Shown here: positions 33,567 to 42,354 of the stretch, one piece after another
Layout of the letters: the number at the start of each line of letters is the position of its first letter
Numbering within the stretch: position 1 is the first letter of the stretch
From: Spirochaetales bacterium
GTDB taxonomy: Bacteria > Spirochaetota > Spirochaetia > Sphaerochaetales > Sphaerochaetaceae
Assembly: GCA_017629575.1 (NCBI GenBank)
Contig: JAGBWX010000042.1
Span: 1 to 44,755 of the forward strand
Reading direction: 5' to 3'
DNA: 44,755 bases
Translations under genes and position numbers: made by a program
Notes under the pieces: model-generated
Seen by the model: only the letters and a program-made list of their open reading frames with translations
Database searches by the model: none
What the model was told of the DNA's origin: nothing

Positions 33567-34466
33567 ATGGTAAAGATGAAGGGCGTTGTTGTTCCAACAA
33601 TCACTCCATTTACAGCAGATGATCAGATTGATGTAGATGCTATTTACAGACTCGTCAATTACCTCGTTGATAATGGAGTAGATAGTATTTATCCTAACGG
33701 TACAACTGGCGAGATGCTTAAGCTTTCTTGTGAGGAAAGAAAACTTGTCGCTAAGGCTTCTGTTGATGCTGCAGCTGGCAGAATCCCTGTATTCGTACAG
33801 GTTGGTGCATCAACTACCAAGGAAACACTTGACCTTGCTGAGCATGCTCTTTCAATTGGAGCTGCGGGCATTGGCGTTGTAACACCACAGTTCTTTGGCG
33901 TAAATCATAGGGAGATGGTGAATTACTACACAACTGTAGCAAATGCACTTCCTGAGGATTTTGCTGTATATCTTTACAACATCCCTCAGTGTGCAGGCAA
34001 CGATATCACACCAGAGGTGATTGAGGATGTTCTTGCTGCAACAAAGAATGTCGTAGGCATTAAATATAGCTGGACAGATTTCATCAGGTTCAATAAATAC
34101 CTTCAGTGCGGCAATGGCACATTTGATGCCATCGTGGGACCAGATAGATTGTTCCTCCCAGGTCTCGCAATTGGCTGTGCTGGTGTTGTAAGTGGATGTT
34201 CTCAGTGCTATCCTGCTCCATTCGTTGATGTATATAAGCACTTCATGAATGGAGATATCAAGGCGGCACAGAAGGCTCAGGTGCAGGCAACTGAGCTCTG
34301 TGAGATTGTCAAGGCAGGCGCAAACATGGGTTACTTCAAGGCTGCATTAGAGTACAATGGCCTTGGTGTCATGCACATGAGAGCTCCTGCTCTTGATATC
34401 ACAGCAGAAGAGAAGAAGAATCTCTTCAAGGCATTGGACGATTACCATGCAAAGTATGGTAAATAA
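33567..34466 (+). CDS. DapA/NanA-family lyase
   Basis: A 299-residue cytoplasmic TIM-barrel enzyme. The Schiff-base Lys166 is in VVGIKYS and the catalytic Tyr137 in YLYNIPQ; PNGTTGEMLKLS carries the pyruvate-binding Thr pair (GTTGE). Members include dihydrodipicolinate synthase, N-acetylneuraminate lyase and keto-deoxy sugar-acid aldolases. The catabolic context (HpcH aldolase, TctCBA, YhcH) favours a keto-deoxy acid aldolase or dehydratase over lysine synthesis. AAGGAG precedes the ATG by six bases. Confidence 0.88.
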   Translation: MVKMKGVVVPTITPFTADDQIDVDAIYRLVNYLVDNGVDSIYPNGTTGEMLKLSCEERKLVAKASVDAAAGRIPVFVQVGASTTKETLDLAEHALSIGAAGIGVVTPQFFGVNHREMVNYYTTVANALPEDFAVYLYNIPQCAGNDITPEVIEDVLAATKNVVGIKYSWTDFIRFNKYLQCGNGTFDAIVGPDRLFLPGLAIGCAGVVSGCSQCYPAPFVDVYKHFMNGDIKAAQKAQVQATELCEIVKAGANMGYFKAALEYNGLGVMHMRAPALDITAEEKKNLFKALDDYHAKYGK

Positions 34467-34478
34467 AGGAATGGTATT

Positions 34479-34934
34479 ATGATCATTGATTCAATCTCAA
34501 AGCTTTCCAGATATGCAAAGGCAGTTCCTGGTCTCGATACTGTTGTAAAGGTATATAACTCTCTTGACTGGTCTCAGGTTCCTGTTGGCCAGTACACTAC
34601 AGATGATCCATTGGTAAGATACAATGTATTTACCTATGATGCGGCTGTAGAGGTTCCAGAGAAGGCCGAGTACCATAGAAGAGATATTGATGTTCAGATC
34701 ATCCTCTCGGGTTCAGAGTTCATGGAAGTTTCATGCGAGCTAAATGATGAAGTAGTTGCTGACTATGACGAGAATATCGAAGCAGGATTTATCAAGAGCA
34801 AGGGTATTGTGCGCTACTTCGCAGACAGTGGTAAGTTTGCACTCTTCTTTCCTGGTGAGCCTCATGCGACAAGCATTAAGCCATCCGATGGTGTTTCGGC
34901 AGTAAAGAAAGTTGTTTTCAAGATCATTGCATAA
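34479..34934 (+). CDS. YhcH/YjgK/YiaL-family protein
   Basis: A 151-residue single-domain cupin-like protein. The characteristic EYHRRDIDVQIILSGSEFM and FFPGEPHATSI motifs, with metal-binding His and Glu, are present. Relatives are found in sialic-acid, rhamnogalacturonan and keto-sugar acid operons and are thought to help open or isomerise sugar acids. It lies 12 bases after the DapA-type gene and closes the operon at the terminator that follows. Confidence 0.87.
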   Translation: MIIDSISKLSRYAKAVPGLDTVVKVYNSLDWSQVPVGQYTTDDPLVRYNVFTYDAAVEVPEKAEYHRRDIDVQIILSGSEFMEVSCELNDEVVADYDENIEAGFIKSKGIVRYFADSGKFALFFPGEPHATSIKPSDGVSAVKKVVFKIIA

Positions 34935-34950
34935 TAATACTGCAAAAAAG

Positions 34951-34989
34951 CTGACTAGCGTCTTTTTAGGTGTTTAGTCAGTTTTTTTT
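34951..34989 (+). terminator. Terminator of the tctCBA/aldolase operon
   Basis: CTGACTA (34951-34957) pairs with TAGTCAG (34975-34981), followed by eight T residues. A 12-bp palindrome TTAATCGATTAA (34997-35008) follows just upstream of the GntR gene. Confidence 0.88.
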
Positions 34990-35082
34990 ATTGATATTAA
35001 TCGATTAAGAAGTTACGATGGGGTTTAGTTTTGGGCGTTAACAGAAATTAATTCAATTAAGTTTTATGAGAGAGAGGGAAAG

Positions 35083-35787
35083 ATGGGGTTATCTATAAGT
35101 AAGAATGTTGTTGCTAAATCAACGCTTTATGAGCAGATTGCAGATTCTCTTGAAGCAATGATTTTAGAAAGCAATGAAGATAGCTTTAAGCTTCCTACTG
35201 AAAACGACATGGCTCTCCAGTTCGGTGTTAGCCGCACAATCATCAGAGAGGCAATGAAAATTCTCCGCGAGAGAGGTCTAATTGTTTCCAAAGTTGGAGA
35301 GGGCGCTTATACAACCCGCCCTGATAGTGAATACCTTTCAAGAGTGATTTTTAGAATTATCAAGAGTAACCATCTTTCTGATAGTGACATTACTGAAGTC
35401 AGACTTGTTCTAGAGAGCGAGAGCGCAAGACTTGCTGCCTATAATTCAACGCCTGAATTTATTACGGCCCTTAAGAAGAATCTTGAGGAGATGAAGAGTG
35501 CAGAAACTATAGAGCTTAGGGTTCAGAAGGATATTGAGTTCCATACTATGATTGCACGTCAGAGCAAGAATGATCTTCTTGTAATTTTCGTCGAATCCAT
35601 CAATGGAATCCTCAGCAAATACATCACAAAGAGATTGATTCTGAGACCAGAAGGTAAGGAAGACGGCAATAGATGGCATTCTAAGCTTGTCAATTTATTT
35701 GAGACAGCCAATCCTATAGAGATTGAAGATGCTATGAGGCAGCATCTCTATGATAGCTTCAAACAGCTCGAACTTATTGAAAAATAA
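35083..35787 (+). CDS. FadR-type GntR transcriptional regulator
   Basis: A 234-residue repressor. Residues 10-78 are the winged helix (PTENDMALQFGVSRTIIREAMKILRERGLI). Residues 95-225 form the FCD ligand domain, with metal-binding Asp/His in DIEFHTMIA, then WHSKLV and MRQHLYD. FCD regulators of this type sense sugar acids or other small carboxylates and bind dyads of the TTGTNNNATNATNNNACAA style, three of which occur in this window (26050, 29663, 37705). GAGGG precedes the ATG by five bases. It is transcribed separately from the operon it probably controls. Confidence 0.9.
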   Translation: MGLSISKNVVAKSTLYEQIADSLEAMILESNEDSFKLPTENDMALQFGVSRTIIREAMKILRERGLIVSKVGEGAYTTRPDSEYLSRVIFRIIKSNHLSDSDITEVRLVLESESARLAAYNSTPEFITALKKNLEEMKSAETIELRVQKDIEFHTMIARQSKNDLLVIFVESINGILSKYITKRLILRPEGKEDGNRWHSKLVNLFETANPIEIEDAMRQHLYDSFKQLELIEK

Positions 35788-35804
35788 ATCCTTGTTAAAT
35801 AAAG

Positions 35805-35833
35805 AATAATCGCCCTCAATGAGGGCGATTATT
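35805..35833. terminator. Bidirectional terminator between GntR gene and proS
   Basis: A perfect 13-bp stem (35805-35817 with 35821-35833) with a three-base loop lies between the convergent genes. It is AT-rich at its base, giving short T runs on both strands. Confidence 0.85.
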
Positions 35834-35838
35834 ATGTC

Positions 35839-37596
35839 TTAGTTAAGCTCTTTTTCAACGATTGCTTCGTCGATCTTTTTCTGCTCTTTTGCAATCTCTG
35901 CCTTGATCTCTGCTGCAAGGTCTTCAATTGCGTAGCTTGTTACCTCTCCAGTAGCTCTGAGCTTTACCTCTACCTTTCCTTCCTTGATGGATCTGTTTCC
36001 AAGTGTAAGGCGGATTGGAACACCAATGAGGTCTGCATCTGCGAACTTGACGCCTGCAGTATCCTTTCTATCATCGTAGAGAACTTCGATGCCTGCAGCT
36101 ACGAGGTCTTCGTAGATCTTATCTGCAATTGCAGTGTCCTTTACGAGAGATACAAGGTGTACCTGGTATGGAGCAACTGAAATAGGGAGCTTCAAGCCGC
36201 TTTCATCATTGTATTCCTCTGCAAGACAAGCAAGGAGTCTTCCGATTCCGATTCCATAGGAACCCATGATTACTGGCTGCTGCTTTCCTGTTTCATCCTG
36301 ATAGAAGCAGTTCATTGCTGCTGAATATCTTGTTCCGAGCTGGAAGATATTACCAACCTCAACACCCTTTGAAACATTCAGTGGCTTTCCGCATACAGGA
36401 CACTTGTAGCCGTCTTTTGCTGATGCGATATCTGCAACTGTGCCTGTGTAGTCTCTGCCGAAGTTTGTGTTGATGTAGTGGTAGCCTTCTTCGTTAGCGC
36501 CAGCAACAAGGTTGTTTGATTTTGCGACTGTGTCGTCAACGATTACTACATACTTGCCCTTAGCTCCAATTGGAGATGCATAGCCTGCAACCATACCGCA
36601 CTCTGCAATCTCTTCTTCGTGTGCTGGTCTAAGTGCATTAGCCTTAACAGCGTTTGAAAGCTTTGACTCTTCAACATCCATGTCGCCTCTGATGATAGCA
36701 ACAACAAGCTTTGTCTCTTCTTCGCCGTTTGTATCGTCGATGAATGTGCCAACCATGAATACAGCCTTAGCCATTCTTGACTTTTCAACATTGAGAAGGG
36801 CTGAAAGCTCTTCAATTGTCTTTGTCTCTGGAGTTGCAATCTTTTCAATAGTCTTCATTTCTTCTGGATAGTATTCCTTCTGGAATGAAGCAACCTGTCT
36901 GTTTGCTGTATATCCACACTCTGGGCAATAGATGATTGTATCTTCGCCAATTGGGCTGAGATACATATATTCGTGTGAAACCTTACCACCCATCATGCCT
37001 GAATCTGCACCAACTGCGATTACAGGAAGACCGCATCTTGAGTAGATTCTGAAATATGCCTTGTAGTGTGCCTTGTAGACTTTATCAAGACCTTCCCAGT
37101 CTCTATCGAAAGAATAGGAGTCCTTCATTGTGAACTCTCTAACTCTGATAAGACCTGCTCTTGGTCTTGGGTCGTCTCTCCACTTTGTCTGGATCTGGTA
37201 AACGAGAAGAGGGAGTCTCTTATAGCTATCGATTTCTCCTCTTGCGATATCTGTAACAGCTTCTTCGTGAGTCATTGCGAGAACCATGTCTCTGCCAACT
37301 CTATCCTGGAAGCGGCTCATTTCCTTGTCGATTGAATAGTAGCGTCCTGTTTCCTTCCAGATGTCTGCAGGGTTAACCAATGGCATGAGGATTTCCTCTG
37401 CGCCAATTGCATTCATTTCATCTCTTACGATGTTCTGAATCTTCTGTGTAGCTCTGAAGCCGAGTGGAAGAAGCGAGAAGATACCTGCGCCCATCTGGCG
37501 GATGTATCCTGCTCTAAGTAAATATTCATATCCCTTGCAGTCTGCACCGTTTGGTGCTTCTCTGAGGGTTCTGGAAAACATGCTGGACATTCTCAT
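35839..37596 (-). CDS. proS: Prolyl-tRNA synthetase (bacterial type)
   Basis: A 585-residue class II synthetase attaching proline to tRNA-Pro. Motif 2 region TKWRDDPRPRAGLIRVREFTMKD (in part RAGLIRVREFTMKDSYSF) and motif 3 GSYGIGIGRLLA are clear. The insertion between motifs 2 and 3 (about 225-400) matches the bacterial editing domain. I use the ATG at 37596 (MRMSSMFSRTLRE), after GGAG with 10-base spacing; an upstream ATG at 37680 would start before the promoter at 37619-37647. The housekeeping gene sits between two operons on the other strand. Confidence 0.96.
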   Translation of the reverse strand: MRMSSMFSRTLREAPNGADCKGYEYLLRAGYIRQMGAGIFSLLPLGFRATQKIQNIVRDEMNAIGAEEILMPLVNPADIWKETGRYYSIDKEMSRFQDRVGRDMVLAMTHEEAVTDIARGEIDSYKRLPLLVYQIQTKWRDDPRPRAGLIRVREFTMKDSYSFDRDWEGLDKVYKAHYKAYFRIYSRCGLPVIAVGADSGMMGGKVSHEYMYLSPIGEDTIIYCPECGYTANRQVASFQKEYYPEEMKTIEKIATPETKTIEELSALLNVEKSRMAKAVFMVGTFIDDTNGEEETKLVVAIIRGDMDVEESKLSNAVKANALRPAHEEEIAECGMVAGYASPIGAKGKYVVIVDDTVAKSNNLVAGANEEGYHYINTNFGRDYTGTVADIASAKDGYKCPVCGKPLNVSKGVEVGNIFQLGTRYSAAMNCFYQDETGKQQPVIMGSYGIGIGRLLACLAEEYNDESGLKLPISVAPYQVHLVSLVKDTAIADKIYEDLVAAGIEVLYDDRKDTAGVKFADADLIGVPIRLTLGNRSIKEGKVEVKLRATGEVTSYAIEDLAAEIKAEIAKEQKKIDEAIVEKELN

Positions 37597-37618
37597 ATGC
37601 TTTTTTCTCCTGCCAAAC

Positions 37619-37647
37619 ATTATATGTAAAGAGAGTTGTTTTCTCAA
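37619..37647 (-). promoter_or_regulatory. Consensus promoter of proS
   Basis: On the minus strand TTGAGA (37647-37642), a 17-base spacer and TATAAT (37624-37619) give a start near 37612 and a 16-base leader, which fixes the proS start at 37596. Confidence 0.88.
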
Positions 37648-37704
37648 GCTTAACCAAAGGTTATGGTTCTTCTCTCCCAATGTTTTTTCTTTAGATGTTT
37701 AACT

Positions 37705-37723
37705 ATGTAGTATAATAATACAA
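37705..37723 (+). promoter_or_regulatory. Third GntR-type operator, overlapping the -10 of the second operon
   Basis: ATGTAGTATAATAATACAA matches the dyad at 29663-29681 at 16 of 19 positions and covers TATAAT at 37711-37716, the likely -10 of the FGGY operon. AAGGAG follows at 37724-37729. Confidence 0.6.
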
Positions 37724-37741
37724 AAGGAGCGCACTTCGGAT

Positions 37742-39334
37742 ATGGATAGAGACCGTATTGCAGGATTCATAGAGGATGGTCTTGCTGTTCTTGGCATTGA
37801 ACTGGGATCAACCAGGATAAAGGCTGTTCTGATTGGTGAGGATAAGATGCCAATTGAGAGCGGAAGTTTCTCTTGGGAAAACAAAAATCAAGATGGCATC
37901 TGGACATACAGTTTAGAGGATGTTTTGAATGGACTTTCAGTCAGCTATGCATCTTTGAGAGACGCAGTCTTGAAGAATTATGGCGTTAAGATCAAGAATC
38001 TTAAAGCTTTTGGCATCTCTGCCATGATGCATGGATATATTGCGCTTGATAAAGATGATAATCTCCTTACTCCTTTCAGAACTTGGAGAAACAACATAAC
38101 TTCAGCTGAGTCGGAGAAACTTACAGCTCTCTTTGGATACAACATTCCACAGAGATGGACTATAGCGCATCTCACAAAGGATATAGATGAAGGTAAGCAG
38201 TACCTAGACAATCTTAATTATATCACAACCCTTTCTGGATATGTTCATTACATGCTCACAGATCGCAAGGTAATTGGTATTGGCGATGCATCAGGAATGT
38301 TCCCAATAGATATGGATAAGAAGGACTATCTTGAAAGCGCAATCAGCTCCTACCAGAGAGATTATGTTGATGGAAGATATGGCTGGAACCTTGCGGATAT
38401 ACTACCAAAAGTTCTACTTGCAGGAAGCGATGCTGGATGTCTGACTAAGAGGGGTGTGGAGATTCTTGATGGCAAGGGTTGGCTTTGCGATGGCATTCCT
38501 ATGTGTCCACCAGAAGGCGATGCTGGAACAGGAATGGTGGCAACTGATTCTATTCTTCCTCGCACAGGAAACGTATCTGCAGGAACAAGTGCATTTGCGA
38601 TGGTTGTGCTTGAAAGGCCTCTTTCGAAGGTATATTCATCGCTCGATATAGTCACAACTCCTGATGGATCGCCTGTTGCCATGGCTCATAGCAATAACTG
38701 TACAGGCAGCTATGATGCATGGGTGTCATTATTCCATGAGGTAATCAGAAGTGCTGGGTTCGAGATTGATAAAGGACGGCTTTACGATATCCTCTTAGAC
38801 AAGGCTCTTGCAGGAGATCCTGCATGTGGTGGCCTTTTGAGCTATTGTTATATATCTGGTGAGCATGTAACAGGTTTTTCAGAAGGAAGGCCTCTATTCG
38901 TCAGAAAGCCAGAATCTCCTCTCAATCTTTCTGATTTTATGAGATCTGAGCTTTATTCTTCCTTGTGCGCAATGAGGCTTGGTCTTGATGTGCTTTTTGA
39001 TCAAGAGAAAGTTAAGGTTGACCTTCTTTGTGGCCATGGTGGGTTCTTCAAGAGCGAGAAGTCTGGCATGATGGCATTGAGTGCTGCAGCCAAGATACCT
39101 GTCAGAGTTCTTGATACCGCAGGTGAGGGTGGTGCATGGGGCATAGCTCTTCTTGCAGATTATATGAGCCACACAGATATTAGTCTTGGTGTTTATCTTG
39201 ATGACAAGGTATTCTGCAATGCTTCATATAGGGTGTTTGATGCATCTGACGAGGATAAAAAAGGTTTTGATAAGTATCTTGACCGTTATAAAAGTGGTCT
39301 TGAAATAGAAAGAAGTGCTGTTAACTGCCTTTAA
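37742..39334 (+). CDS. FGGY-family carbohydrate kinase, divergent branch
   Basis: A 530-residue cytoplasmic sugar kinase with the two-domain actin-like fold. LGIELGSTRIKAVLI (about 18-32) is the phosphate loop, ISAMMHGY near 95 contacts sugar, and AGTSAF and LCGHGGFF near 440 bind ATP; TGSYDAW replaces the usual central motif. It differs from the xylulokinase next to it and is of the branch often left as 'FGGY kinase'; ribulose- or xylulose-like substrates are plausible. A 17-residue N-terminal extension precedes the fold. The ribosome site is 12 bases upstream, as elsewhere here. It starts a seven-gene operon. Confidence 0.85.
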   Translation: MDRDRIAGFIEDGLAVLGIELGSTRIKAVLIGEDKMPIESGSFSWENKNQDGIWTYSLEDVLNGLSVSYASLRDAVLKNYGVKIKNLKAFGISAMMHGYIALDKDDNLLTPFRTWRNNITSAESEKLTALFGYNIPQRWTIAHLTKDIDEGKQYLDNLNYITTLSGYVHYMLTDRKVIGIGDASGMFPIDMDKKDYLESAISSYQRDYVDGRYGWNLADILPKVLLAGSDAGCLTKRGVEILDGKGWLCDGIPMCPPEGDAGTGMVATDSILPRTGNVSAGTSAFAMVVLERPLSKVYSSLDIVTTPDGSPVAMAHSNNCTGSYDAWVSLFHEVIRSAGFEIDKGRLYDILLDKALAGDPACGGLLSYCYISGEHVTGFSEGRPLFVRKPESPLNLSDFMRSELYSSLCAMRLGLDVLFDQEKVKVDLLCGHGGFFKSEKSGMMALSAAAKIPVRVLDTAGEGGAWGIALLADYMSHTDISLGVYLDDKVFCNASYRVFDASDEDKKGFDKYLDRYKSGLEIERSAVNCL

Positions 39335-39345
39335 TTGGAGGTCCT

Positions 39346-40815
39346 ATGATAGTTGCAGGTATTGATGTAGGTACACAGAGCGCAAAAGCTGTTGTTTATG
39401 ACGCTGAAAGAAAGAATATTATCGCTTCAGGATCAATGGCAATCAATCTTATCTCAACAGAGGGTGGTGTCAGAGAACAGAAGGCGGAGTGGTGGATTGA
39501 TGCAATAAAGGGATGTTTTGATCAGATAGATCCAGCCATTAAGAAGGAAGTATCTGCTATTTCAGTATCTGGTCAGCAGCATGGATTTGTTCCTGTCGCG
39601 GAAAATGGGAAGGTTCTTTATAATGTAAAACTTTGGTGTGATACATCTACAGCTAATGAATGCAGCATTCTTGAGCGCTCTTTTGGAGGAGAGGAAAGGC
39701 TCTTCTCTGAGTGCGGAAATAGAATCCTTCCTGGCTATACTGCAAGCAAGATTCTATGGTTCTTCAATAATCATAAAGATCTTTACGACAGAATGAAATA
39801 TGTCATGCTTCCTCATGATTACATTAACTATTATCTTACTGGTAAAGCAATTATGGAGAAGGGTGATGCATCTGGAACAGGTCTTCTGAACGTTAGGACC
39901 GCAAAGTGGAACAAAGAGCTTTGTGATGCAATAAGTCCTAGCCTCATTGATAAACTACCTAGTGTAATTGAAGAGCCTGCTATTATTGCCGATATTCTTC
40001 CAGCTGTAGCCTCTGAATTAGGATTAAGCGAGAGTTGTATAGTAGTCTCAGGTGGTGGTGATAATATGATGAGCGCAATCGGAACAGGTACTGTAAAGGA
40101 TGGAATTGTGGCAATCAGCTTGGGGACATCTGGCACATTGTTTTCATCCGCTTCTTATCCTGTTGTCGATAAAAAAGGACGACTTGCAGCATTCTGCTCA
40201 TCCCATGGCACATGGCTTCCGCTGCTCTGTACTATGAACTGTACTGTCGCATCAGAGGTATTCAGAAAGCAGATGGGGCTATCTGCAAAAGAATTCGATG
40301 CAGAGGCTGAGAAGGCTCCTATAGGATCAGAGGGCATCGTCCTTCTTCCTTTCCTCAACGGAGAAAGAGTTCCGGACCTTCCAAAGGGCGAAGGTGTCCT
40401 TGGTGGCATAAGCATAGACAATCTTAAAAATTCAAATATCGCGAGAGCTGTATTGGAAGGCGTTACATTCGAGTTCCTCCTTGGCTTAGATGCCTTTAAG
40501 GAGCATGGCATGTCATTTGACAAGGCTATTCTGACTGGAGGTGGTGCTAATAGCCCATTCTGGAGACAGCTTGTGGCTGATATAACAGGGCTTCAGGTTG
40601 TTGTCCCTGCAATCAAGGAAAGTGCAGCATTTGGCGCTGCCCTTCAGGCATATGCTGTGGCTTCTGGAATCAGCGTTGAAGATGTTTGTGCTCTGCATGT
40701 TCTTTATGATGAATCCAAGGACGTTTCCCCTGACTTTGAAAACACCGTAAGATATAAGGCTGTTTACAAAAAGTGGATATCCTATGTATCTAATCTGGAG
40801 AGCTTGTTCAGATAA
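39346..40815 (+). CDS. xylB: FGGY kinase, xylulokinase-like
   Basis: A 489-residue sugar kinase of typical XylB length. GIDVGTQSAKAVVYD (5-19), ISVSGQQHGFV near 70, LWCDTST, GGGDNMMSAIGTG near 235 with catalytic Asp, SLGTSGT and LTGGGANSPFWRQ near 395 all match xylulokinase. It phosphorylates D-xylulose or a related ketose. GGAGG precedes the ATG by five bases. Two different FGGY kinases in succession suggest two ketoses or two steps. Confidence 0.9.
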   Translation: MIVAGIDVGTQSAKAVVYDAERKNIIASGSMAINLISTEGGVREQKAEWWIDAIKGCFDQIDPAIKKEVSAISVSGQQHGFVPVAENGKVLYNVKLWCDTSTANECSILERSFGGEERLFSECGNRILPGYTASKILWFFNNHKDLYDRMKYVMLPHDYINYYLTGKAIMEKGDASGTGLLNVRTAKWNKELCDAISPSLIDKLPSVIEEPAIIADILPAVASELGLSESCIVVSGGGDNMMSAIGTGTVKDGIVAISLGTSGTLFSSASYPVVDKKGRLAAFCSSHGTWLPLLCTMNCTVASEVFRKQMGLSAKEFDAEAEKAPIGSEGIVLLPFLNGERVPDLPKGEGVLGGISIDNLKNSNIARAVLEGVTFEFLLGLDAFKEHGMSFDKAILTGGGANSPFWRQLVADITGLQVVVPAIKESAAFGAALQAYAVASGISVEDVCALHVLYDESKDVSPDFENTVRYKAVYKKWISYVSNLESLFR

Positions 40816-40882
40816 TCATCTATGAACTTCAAGTAACTTTTATTGTGTGGAAGAACATACTCTGATGTGTTAGGATTTTCCT

Positions 40883-41506
40883 ATGACAAAAGAAGAAGCA
40901 AAGAGCTCGATTGCTTATTTTATGCATCGAGCATATGAAAGAGGCCTTACAACATCGACTGGCGGAAATATAAGCATGAGATTTGGAGATGTTATGCTTA
41001 TTACCCCTTCTGGAAAGGATAAGAATTCTCTTACCTGCGAAGATATTGCAGAGGTTGATCTTTCAACTGGTGAAAATCTTACACCTGAATTTAAGCTTTC
41101 AATCGAAACTGAAATGCACAGGTCTGTCTACCTTGAGAGAGCTGATGTAAATAGCGTTGTTCACTCTCATCCAACATGCTGCTGTCTTTTCTCCGCGTCT
41201 GAGGAGAAGATTGACATCTCTTTAATTGCAGAGAGTTGGTATCTTTTTGGTGGCAGAGTTGATAAAGCACCATATAGGCTGATGGGAACAAAGGATCTTG
41301 CTGATGTTGTTGCTGAATATGTAAAGAACAACGATGCACTTCTTTTGGAGAAGCATGGTGCTCTGGCTGTTGGCAAAACATTGCTTCAGGCTTTTGATAG
41401 AATCGAATGCCTTGAGCAGGCAGCCAAGATGACTTACATGGCTAAAGCAATTAAGACTGTTGGCCTTTCCACGGAGGAAAAGCACGGTATTGATTGTATG
41501 AAATAG
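40883..41506 (+). CDS. Class II aldolase/epimerase (FucA/AraD family)
   Basis: A 207-residue zinc enzyme. STGGNISMR near 25, catalytic Glu in SIETEMHR near 73, HSHPTCC (His pair) near 92-94 and EKHGALAVG near 155 form the site. The family includes fuculose- and rhamnulose-1-phosphate aldolases and ribulose-5-phosphate 4-epimerase. The length and context suit an aldolase giving dihydroxyacetone phosphate plus an aldehyde, or a 4-epimerase making xylulose-5-phosphate. A gap of 67 bases precedes it, with AGGA before the ATG. Confidence 0.87.
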   Translation: MTKEEAKSSIAYFMHRAYERGLTTSTGGNISMRFGDVMLITPSGKDKNSLTCEDIAEVDLSTGENLTPEFKLSIETEMHRSVYLERADVNSVVHSHPTCCCLFSASEEKIDISLIAESWYLFGGRVDKAPYRLMGTKDLADVVAEYVKNNDALLLEKHGALAVGKTLLQAFDRIECLEQAAKMTYMAKAIKTVGLSTEEKHGIDCMK

Positions 41507-41514
41507 GAGAGAAT

Positions 41515-42354
41515 ATGGAGATTGTAAAACTTGAAGCTCTGAAAGAAAGAGCATTCGAGATTCGCGTCAGAACAATCAGGGAGATTGCGGCATTCGGTTC
41601 AGGCCATATTGGCGGTGCGATGTCTATTACAGATGTATTGGCTTATCTGTATTTCAACGCAATGAATGTCGATCCTGAGAATCCAAAGATGGAGAATCGT
41701 GACCGATTGGTAGTTTCAAAGGGACATGCTGGTCCTGCTGTCTATGCAACGCTTGCTCTTAAGGGCTTCTTCCCAGAAGAGATGCTTGCAACTCTTAATC
41801 AGGGTGGAACAAAGCTTCCATCTCATGTAGACATGACAAAGACTCCAGGAATTGACTTTACTGCTGGTTCTCTGGGGCAGGGCTTTTCTGCTGCTGTAGG
41901 AATTGCACTCGCTAATAGAGTTAAGGGCATTGATGCTTGGACATACTCAATTATTGGCGATGGCGAAAGCCAGGAAGGACAGATTTGGGAAGCTGCAGGT
42001 TTTGGTGGAGCTCAGAAGCTCGATCACCTTATTGCATTCTTGGACCTCAATGGCCAGCAGCTTGATGACTATACAAAGAACATCATGCCTGCAGATGCAG
42101 AGGCTATGGCAAAGCGCTGGGAAAGCTTTGGCTGGGATGTCTATTCAATCGATGGACATGACTTCGAAGCAATCGATGACGCTGTTAGAAGCGCAAAGAG
42201 CAAGGCAGGTAAGGCTCATATGATTATCCTGAATACAAACAAGAGCCAGGGCTACATCCCAGGCGAGGGAATCAAGGGCAACCACTCTATGCCAATTACA
42301 AAGGATGGCGCAGAAGAGGCCATTCAGGCACTTAAGGAAAGAGAGGGAAGATAA
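41515..42354 (+). CDS. Transketolase-like N-terminal (TPP-binding) subunit
   Basis: A 279-residue half-enzyme. GSGHIGGAMS near 31-40, KGHAGPAVYA, GSLGQGFSAAVG near 122 and GDGESQEGQIWEA, which carries the TPP-binding Gly-Asp-Gly, are transketolase marks. AGGAGA five bases before the ATG at 41515 favours this start over one 21 bases upstream. It works with the next gene product; the stop and next start overlap as TAATG. Split transketolases occur in several sugar pathways, including that for apulose-4-phosphate. Confidence 0.9.
   Translation: MEIVKLEALKERAFEIRVRTIREIAAFGSGHIGGAMSITDVLAYLYFNAMNVDPENPKMENRDRLVVSKGHAGPAVYATLALKGFFPEEMLATLNQGGTKLPSHVDMTKTPGIDFTAGSLGQGFSAAVGIALANRVKGIDAWTYSIIGDGESQEGQIWEAAGFGGAQKLDHLIAFLDLNGQQLDDYTKNIMPADAEAMAKRWESFGWDVYSIDGHDFEAIDDAVRSAKSKAGKAHMIILNTNKSQGYIPGEGIKGNHSMPITKDGAEEAIQALKEREGR

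Noticed and set aside
37597-37680. Longer proS N-terminus
   Set aside because: It precedes the consensus promoter at 37619-37647, and the extra residues do not match the family.
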